Below, in pieces: positions 6,319-9,630 of a stretch of 9,630 bases of DNA. The stretch is from Actinomycetes bacterium. GTDB taxonomy: Bacteria > Actinomycetota > Actinomycetes > Actinomycetales > Beutenbergiaceae. Position 1 is the first letter of the stretch. Each line of letters starts with the position of its first letter. Position numbers and translations under genes: made by a program. Where the stretch lies: contig JAJYRV010000056.1 of NCBI GenBank assembly GCA_021793935.1, positions 1 to 9,630 of the forward strand, read 5' to 3'. Below the pieces are notes generated by a model. That model was not told where the DNA came from and ran no database searches. It worked only from the letters and a program-made list of their open reading frames with translations.

Positions 6319-7248
6319 ATGACCGAAACTTCGCGACGCGCCTGGGGCGTCGGGCTCGCAACCCTCACCGACGATGGGCGCGTGCTCGATACCTGGTACT
6401 CCGCCCTCGGCCTCGGCCCGCTCCCGAGCGACCGCCGGGGCCCGTACGGCGTGCCCGCCGACCTCGCCTCCCTCGCCGCCACCGATACCGCCCGGGGCGT
6501 GCACCAAGAAGTCGTGCGCACCGAGATCGACCTCGACGCCGCGCCCGCGAACACCTCGGACGCCTACCTGCGTCTGCACTTGCTTTCCCATCGCTTCCTC
6601 GCCCCGTTCGAGGTCTCACTTGACGGGCTCCTCGATGCGCTACCGCTGAACGTGTGGACCTCGGTGGGCCCCTGCTCCCCCGATAATTTCGATGAGGTGC
6701 GTCTGCAGTTGCGCATCGCGGCGAAGGGAACGCCGGTCACCGTGCGCGCCGTGGCGAAGATCCCCCCGATGGTTGATTACGTCCTCCCGGGCGAGGTCGC
6801 GATCGCCGACGCCGCCCGGGTCCGCCTCGGCGCGTACCTCGCCCCGGGAACCAAGGTCACTCACGAGGGGTTCGTCGACGCCAACGCAGGAACCTCCGGC
6901 GCGGCGATGATTCAGGGGCGCGTCTCGCGGGGAGTGATCGTCGGGGAGGGGAGCCACATCGGTGGCAGCGCCTCCCTGCTGCCCTCGGAAGGGGCTGAGC
7001 CCATCACCATCGGTTCCGGCTGCCTGGTGGGCGCGAACGCAGGGGTGGGGATCTCGCTCGGTGACCGCTGCGTCGTCGAGGCGGGGCTCTTCCTCACCCC
7101 GGGTACCAAGGTCACGGTGCGCACCGCCGAGCACCCGCACCGTAGGGTGCTCTCCGCCCACGACCTCGCGGGCGTGTCGGGGATGCTCTTCCGGCGGAAC
7201 TCCACCACCGGCATCGTTGAAGCCTTCGACCGGGGAGCCACCGAATGA
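6319..7248 (+). CDS. dapD: 2,3,4,5-tetrahydropyridine-2,6-dicarboxylate N-succinyltransferase, actinobacterial type
   Basis: The 309-aa product catalyses, by homology, succinylation of tetrahydrodipicolinate in lysine and meso-diaminopimelate synthesis. The actinobacterial DapD pattern is clear: AWGVGLATLTDDG (8-20), GPCSPDNFDEVRLQL (about 116-130), IPPMVDYVLPGE (about 149-160), then a left-handed beta-helix with EGFVDANAGTSGAAMIQGR (about 183-201), IGGSASL, GANAGVGISLGD and VEAGLF. The length is close to the ~317 aa of the Mycobacterium protein. The odd point is Gln199 (CAG, 6913-6915), where homologues I remember have the catalytic Glu in M-EGR; the loop after GGSAS is also shorter, with the usual SGGG missing. 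It could be an active variant, a regulatory homologue or a different acyltransferase. The start is fixed by the -10 box 6 bases upstream. The next gene follows 16 bases after its stop. Confidence 0.9.
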   Translation: MTETSRRAWGVGLATLTDDGRVLDTWYSALGLGPLPSDRRGPYGVPADLASLAATDTARGVHQEVVRTEIDLDAAPANTSDAYLRLHLLSHRFLAPFEVSLDGLLDALPLNVWTSVGPCSPDNFDEVRLQLRIAAKGTPVTVRAVAKIPPMVDYVLPGEVAIADAARVRLGAYLAPGTKVTHEGFVDANAGTSGAAMIQGRVSRGVIVGEGSHIGGSASLLPSEGAEPITIGSGCLVGANAGVGISLGDRCVVEAGLFLTPGTKVTVRTAEHPHRRVLSAHDLAGVSGMLFRRNSTTGIVEAFDRGATE

Positions 7249-7264
7249 GCCGGGGTCTATCGCG

Positions 7265-8131
7265 GTGAGCCGGCGCGGCCGGTCGCGTCGGCCTACTGCC
7301 CGCCGGCGCCGCGGGGGCGCGGGGTTCGTGTTGACGTTCCTCCTCGTGTGCGCGTGCGCGGTCATCGCCATCGCGGTCGCCCTCGACTCGATCAGCATCG
7401 GCGGGGACTCCCGGTCCACCTGCTACGTGGAGGGCTCGAACGGGCAGGTGCGGCTCAGCCCCGAGCAGATGGGGAACGCTGCCGTGATCGCCGGGGTCGG
7501 CGCGGATATGGGGGCGAGTGACCGAGCCATCACGATCGCCCTGGCGACCGCCATGCAGGAGAGCTCGCTGCGTAATCTCGACCACGGAGACCGGGACTCC
7601 CTTGGTCTGTTCCAGCAACGCCCCTCCCAAGGGTGGGGCAGCGAAGAGCAGGTGCAGGACCGGGTATATGCGAGCACAGCCTTCTACTCGCGGCTGCTCG
7701 AGCTCCCCGGCTACGCCGACATGCCGCTCACCCAGGCGGCGCAAGCTGTGCAGGTTTCTGCTTTTCCCGAGGCGTACGCGAAACACGAACCCCTCGCCGA
7801 GGCGCTACACGCGACCTTCAGCGGCGGTGCTCCGGGTGCTCTCACCTGCACCTTGGAGGATTCTGCGGAGTTCGATCCGGCGGTGTTCCTCTCCGAACTC
7901 GCTGAGGCGCGCCCCGGGGCACGCGCGATGGCGGCGGGTGAGGAGATCACGGTCTTCCCCCGCGCTGGCAGTGAGGGCGAGCAGCGTGACCTGTGGGCCC
8001 TTGCCCACTGGGCCGTGGCCACCGCGGCGCAGACCGGCGCGAACAGTGTCCGCGTGGCCGATCAGGTGTGGACGCGAGCCGACGGGTGGCAGCCCGCCTC
8101 GGCAACGATTACCTACGTCGCGGTGCGCTGA
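7265..8131 (+). CDS. Membrane-anchored transglycosylase-like protein, conserved in actinobacteria
   Basis: From GTG 7265 the product is 288 aa. An Arg-rich N-terminus (3-16) precedes one hydrophobic segment (20-40), giving a type II membrane anchor with the rest outside. The central domain has TIALATAMQESSLRNLDHGD (90-109), then DSLGLFQQRPSQGWG (111-125) and a helical AAQAVQVSAFPEAYAKHE stretch. The ES plus GLFQ pair resembles lysozyme-like and soluble lytic transglycosylase domains, with Glu99 as the possible catalytic acid. I recall this family as common in Streptomyces and relatives, often labelled 'heavy metal transporter' without support. The last ~90 residues form a separate domain with conserved-looking Trp residues. 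The start was chosen as the first start codon after dapD that keeps the whole anchor; the ribosome site is weak (GGGG about 9 bases upstream). Cutting or sensing peptidoglycan is inferred. It is probably co-transcribed with dapD. Confidence 0.78.
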   Translation: MSRRGRSRRPTARRRRGGAGFVLTFLLVCACAVIAIAVALDSISIGGDSRSTCYVEGSNGQVRLSPEQMGNAAVIAGVGADMGASDRAITIALATAMQESSLRNLDHGDRDSLGLFQQRPSQGWGSEEQVQDRVYASTAFYSRLLELPGYADMPLTQAAQAVQVSAFPEAYAKHEPLAEALHATFSGGAPGALTCTLEDSAEFDPAVFLSELAEARPGARAMAAGEEITVFPRAGSEGEQRDLWALAHWAVATAAQTGANSVRVADQVWTRADGWQPASATITYVAVR

Positions 8132-8167
8132 GGCCTACAACAGCAGCCCCCGATGTGCGAGAGCGAC

Positions 8168-8184
8168 GCCCCGGTCGGCGGGGC
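8168..8184 (+). terminator. GC hairpin after the transglycosylase-like gene, possible terminator
   Basis: GCCCCG (8168-8173) and CGGGGC (8179-8184) form a perfect 6-bp stem with a 5-base loop, 36 bases after the stop codon at 8131. There is no U-tract. The position at the end of the dapD gene pair supports a terminator, but GC-rich DNA gives such stems by chance fairly often. Confidence 0.35.
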
Positions 8185-8467
8185 CCGCGCCGGTTGCACC
8201 TGAGCGGCCCGGTGCCCGCCGAGCGCCTTCACGCACGCCTCGAGGCACGGGGAGCATCCTCGATTACCGCCGTCCCTGGGGCATTCGTCATCGCCGATGG
8301 CGCTACTGATGAGATGCTGGGTCGGGTGTGAACGCCGGCCCGCCAGCCGCCCGGGGCACGTGTCGGGGGAGGAGTGGGAATTGTCCGATCTCCTGCGCCG
8401 CAAACTCTGGGGAAAAGGAATCGCGTCCAGAGCCGCTTGCCTGCTTCTGCACACCGCCGCCCAGCAC

Positions 8468-8491
8468 GATGAGGACCAGGATGAGGACCAG
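8468..8491. repeat. Two perfect tandem copies of a 12-bp unit
   Basis: GATGAGGACCAG occurs twice head to tail (8468-8479 and 8480-8491). In one plus frame it reads DEDQDEDQ; in one minus frame it falls in the hydrophobic run LVLILVLIVL. It lies inside the stretch without a clear gene and may be a small replication-slippage duplication. Confidence 0.85.
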
Positions 8492-8621
8492 CCCGTGCTC
8501 GTGGTTACCCAGAGGTCGAACGAGGCATCGCTCTCTCGCCCGGCGCTCGGACCTTTGGCGCGCGGGCACCTGTTCGGTGCCGAGCAGTGGCTCGGCGGGC
8601 GGCAACTAACACCCCGGGTGA

Positions 8622-9248
8622 TCAGTCGACGTATGCCCGCCCCGGCTTTCGCCAATGGTCGTGCAGGAGGTGGATCTGTTCGGGAAGGACGCGCCGAACC
8701 GAGAGCTCGGGAAGTGCGTCCACCTCGAACCAGCCCACTGCCCGCGTCTCGCTGCTCGTGAACGCGAGGTCGAGCGTTGTCTCGGGCTGGCAGACGAAGA
8801 ACAGCTTGTACACATGGTGGTCGTAGGCCGGAGTGTGGGCCCACCGTTCTCGATCGATGACGGCGGCGAGGTGGAACGCGCTCACCGTCATTCCCGCTTC
8901 CTCCCTCACCTCCCGCTCAATCGCCGCCCGGGGAGTCTCGAGGACGTCGCACCATCCGCCGGGCAGCGACCAACGCCCGTCCGCCACTTCCTGCACCAAC
9001 AGGACCCGGCCGTCCTCGTCAAAGACCCCGGCCCGGACGTCCACCTTGGGCGTCGCGTAGCCCGCGGTGAGGGCCGCGGCGGGATTACAGCTGCCGAGGT
9101 CGTCACGAGCGAGGAGCTGCTCGGCGAGCACGGCGAGGCGTTGGAACCGCTCGATGTCGAAGCGGTCCCGGCAGTAAGCCAGGCCGCTCTCCGCGATCGC
9201 GGTAAGCTCGATCGCGAGTCTGCGGAGGTCTAGCGGTTCGTCGTTCAT
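8622..9248 (-). CDS. Nudix hydrolase with N-terminal Nudix_N-type domain
   Basis: The 208-aa protein has a helical N-terminal domain of about 60 residues (AIAESGLAYCRDRFDIERFQRLAVLA, 17-42, written here as a region) of the kind found in X-linked nucleoside diphosphate hydrolases. The Nudix fold starts at KVDVRAGVFDEDGRVLLVQE (68-87). The Nudix box is complete at 98-120: Gly98, Glu104, then REVREEAGM (112-120), with Glu116 and Glu117 as metal ligands. Relatives with this domain pair include enzymes acting on ADP-ribose and CDP-choline, so a nucleoside diphosphate-X pyrophosphatase role is likely; the exact substrate is open. The ATG at 9248 is the first that gives the whole N-terminal domain. 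TACGAT (9258-9263, minus strand) lies 9 bases before it and could be its -10 box, though no good -35 was seen. It is divergent from the 83-aa gene. Confidence 0.92.
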   Translation of the reverse strand: MNDEPLDLRRLAIELTAIAESGLAYCRDRFDIERFQRLAVLAEQLLARDDLGSCNPAAALTAGYATPKVDVRAGVFDEDGRVLLVQEVADGRWSLPGGWCDVLETPRAAIEREVREEAGMTVSAFHLAAVIDRERWAHTPAYDHHVYKLFFVCQPETTLDLAFTSSETRAVGWFEVDALPELSVRRVLPEQIHLLHDHWRKPGRAYVD

Positions 9249-9280
9249 GTCATCTTGATCGTACGCAGGGAGCTTCGAAA

Positions 9281-9290
9281 TTCCTAGGAA
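9281..9290. promoter_or_regulatory. 10-bp palindrome in the divergent promoter region
   Basis: TTCCTAGGAA is perfectly self-complementary and lies within the 97 bases between the divergently transcribed Nudix and 83-aa genes, next to a second small palindrome TTCGAA (9274-9279). This is a possible shared operator, but 10-bp palindromes also arise by chance. Confidence 0.3.
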
Positions 9291-9333
9291 AGTCTCAGCA
9301 GTGCCCCCGCGCTTGCAGCACTCTGGCCGCCGT

Positions 9334-9339
9334 TATGAT
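9334..9339 (+). promoter_or_regulatory. -10 box of the 83-aa gene, leaderless arrangement
   Basis: TATGAT matches the sigma-70-type -10 consensus at 5 of 6 positions and ends 6 bases before the ATG at 9346. The -35 is poor (TTGCAG at 9313-9318 gives a short 15-base spacer). The strong -10 argues for translation from 9346 rather than from the in-frame GTG at 9301, which would lie upstream of the transcript. Confidence 0.6.
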
Positions 9340-9345
9340 GTACAG

Positions 9346-9597
9346 ATGAAAACCGGGCTCCTGCAGAATTTCAAACACAAGTTCAGCGGCGACCGCCGCG
9401 ACCAACGTAACGCCCTCCGCGAGGCGGGCTTCGCGGACGAGGCCGAGGCGGCGGCCTGGGGGCGCGGAATCGTCAGCGCGTCAGGGATCCCTGCAACCGA
9501 ACTGGAAGCTGTGAGAAAGCTGCGCGAGGCCCGTCCCGATCTAACCCTTCGTACCGCGACCTACATTCTCCAGCAGGTGCGCACGCGCTCGGACTAA
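9346..9597 (+). CDS. Small basic hypothetical protein (83 aa)
   Basis: I do not recognise a family. The protein starts MKTGLLQNFKHKFSGDRRDQ, with Lys/Arg and aromatic residues but no signal peptide or TM segment. It continues with an Ala/Glu-rich helix (AGFADEAEAAAWGRGI, about 27-42), a short GIPATE turn (about 47-52), and a C-terminal amphipathic helical part (LEAVRKLREARP, then LTLRTATYILQQV). The layout suggests a small helical cytoplasmic protein, possibly nucleic-acid or partner binding, but no motif proves that. Codon use with GC-rich third positions supports real coding. An in-frame GTG at 9301 would give 98 aa; I prefer ATG 9346 because a near-consensus -10 box lies 6 bases upstream. 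The gene diverges from the Nudix hydrolase, and the last 33 bases of the window after its stop show nothing. Confidence 0.72.
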   Translation: MKTGLLQNFKHKFSGDRRDQRNALREAGFADEAEAAAWGRGIVSASGIPATELEAVRKLREARPDLTLRTATYILQQVRTRSD

Positions 9598-9630
9598 GAT
9601 CACCTACCCGCAGTTCCCCCGGTGCGAGCC

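Larger units (their letters stand above)
8132..8621. other. 490-base stretch without a convincing gene
   Basis: No frame on either strand shows a recognisable domain. Candidates seen, none convincing, are as follows. A plus-strand frame from GTG 8155 to 8331 (58 aa) ends in SITAVPGAFVIADGATDEML. A plus-strand frame through about 8360-8600 contains EEWELSDLLRRKLWGKG. A minus-strand frame from TTG 8605 to 8303 has one hydrophobic run (LVLILVLIVLG). A minus-strand frame ending at 8113 is rich in Cys (GCSPCLEAC and CCC). Third-position GC bias is weaker than in neighbouring genes. The stretch may be a decayed gene plus control sequence. Confidence 0.5.

Noticed and set aside
4868..6322. 484-aa plus-strand frame inside the MFS gene
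   Set aside because: It is a +1-type shadow of the exporter, rich in Arg/His/Pro/Gly, with no TM segments or motifs.
8303..8605. 100-aa minus-strand frame with a hydrophobic run
   Set aside because: It needs a TTG start with a weak ribosome site, has no homologue I recognise, and the hydrophobic run comes from the tandem 12-bp duplication; it is kept only as part of the unexplained stretch.
9301..9345. N-terminal extension of the 83-aa protein from GTG 9301
   Set aside because: The near-consensus -10 box at 9334-9339 would lie inside the coding part; ATG 9346 with leaderless spacing fits better.
1..9630. CRISPR array, tRNA/rRNA, insertion sequence or phage genes
   Set aside because: No regularly spaced repeats, no tRNA-like T-arm with a cloverleaf, no transposase motif and no phage gene were seen on either strand.

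Overview
The window is GC-rich and densely coded, and it comes from an actinobacterium (Actinomycetota). The gene set supports this: an acyl-CoA carboxylase beta subunit followed by the small actinobacterial epsilon subunit, a fused biotin carboxylase/biotin carrier alpha subunit, an actinobacterial-type DapD, and several starts with a -10 box only 6 nt upstream (leaderless transcripts). A Micrococcales-like organism is my guess; the sequence does not prove the order.

Layout. At 2-867 are the 3' part of the carboxyltransferase beta gene (accD/pccB type) and the overlapping epsilon gene. These converge on a minus-strand pair: a zinc-dependent nucleoside/base deaminase (882-1364) and a four-TM membrane protein (1464-1889). 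A 328-base gene-free stretch follows. At 2218-2832 is maf, then a 213-base leader rich in inverted repeats. At 3046-6284 are the alpha subunit (accBC) and an overlapping DHA2-type MFS exporter. At 6319-8131 are dapD and a membrane-anchored transglycosylase-like protein. A 490-base stretch without a convincing gene (8132-8621) precedes a minus-strand Nudix hydrolase (8622-9248). A divergent, uncharacterised 83-aa protein (9346-9597) ends the window.

How the genes work together. AccD + AccE + AccBC make a complete acyl-CoA carboxylase: the alpha subunit carboxylates biotin, the beta subunit passes the carboxyl to an acyl-CoA, and epsilon stabilises the complex. This gives malonyl- or methylmalonyl-CoA for lipid synthesis. 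Maf and the Nudix protein are nucleotide or nucleotide-derivative pyrophosphatases, and the deaminase may also act on bases or nucleosides. DapD serves the succinylase branch of lysine/meso-diaminopimelate synthesis, and the next gene may act on the peptidoglycan that uses diaminopimelate.

No clearly new multi-gene system is visible; most of the window is core metabolism. The points most worth checking are a Glu-to-Gln change at the presumed catalytic position of DapD, an Ile at the beta-subunit specificity position in an otherwise PccB-like context, the dyad-rich accBC leader, a shared 6-nt -10-to-start spacing at three genes, back-to-back palindromes between the convergent genes, and the unexplained 8132-8621 stretch.
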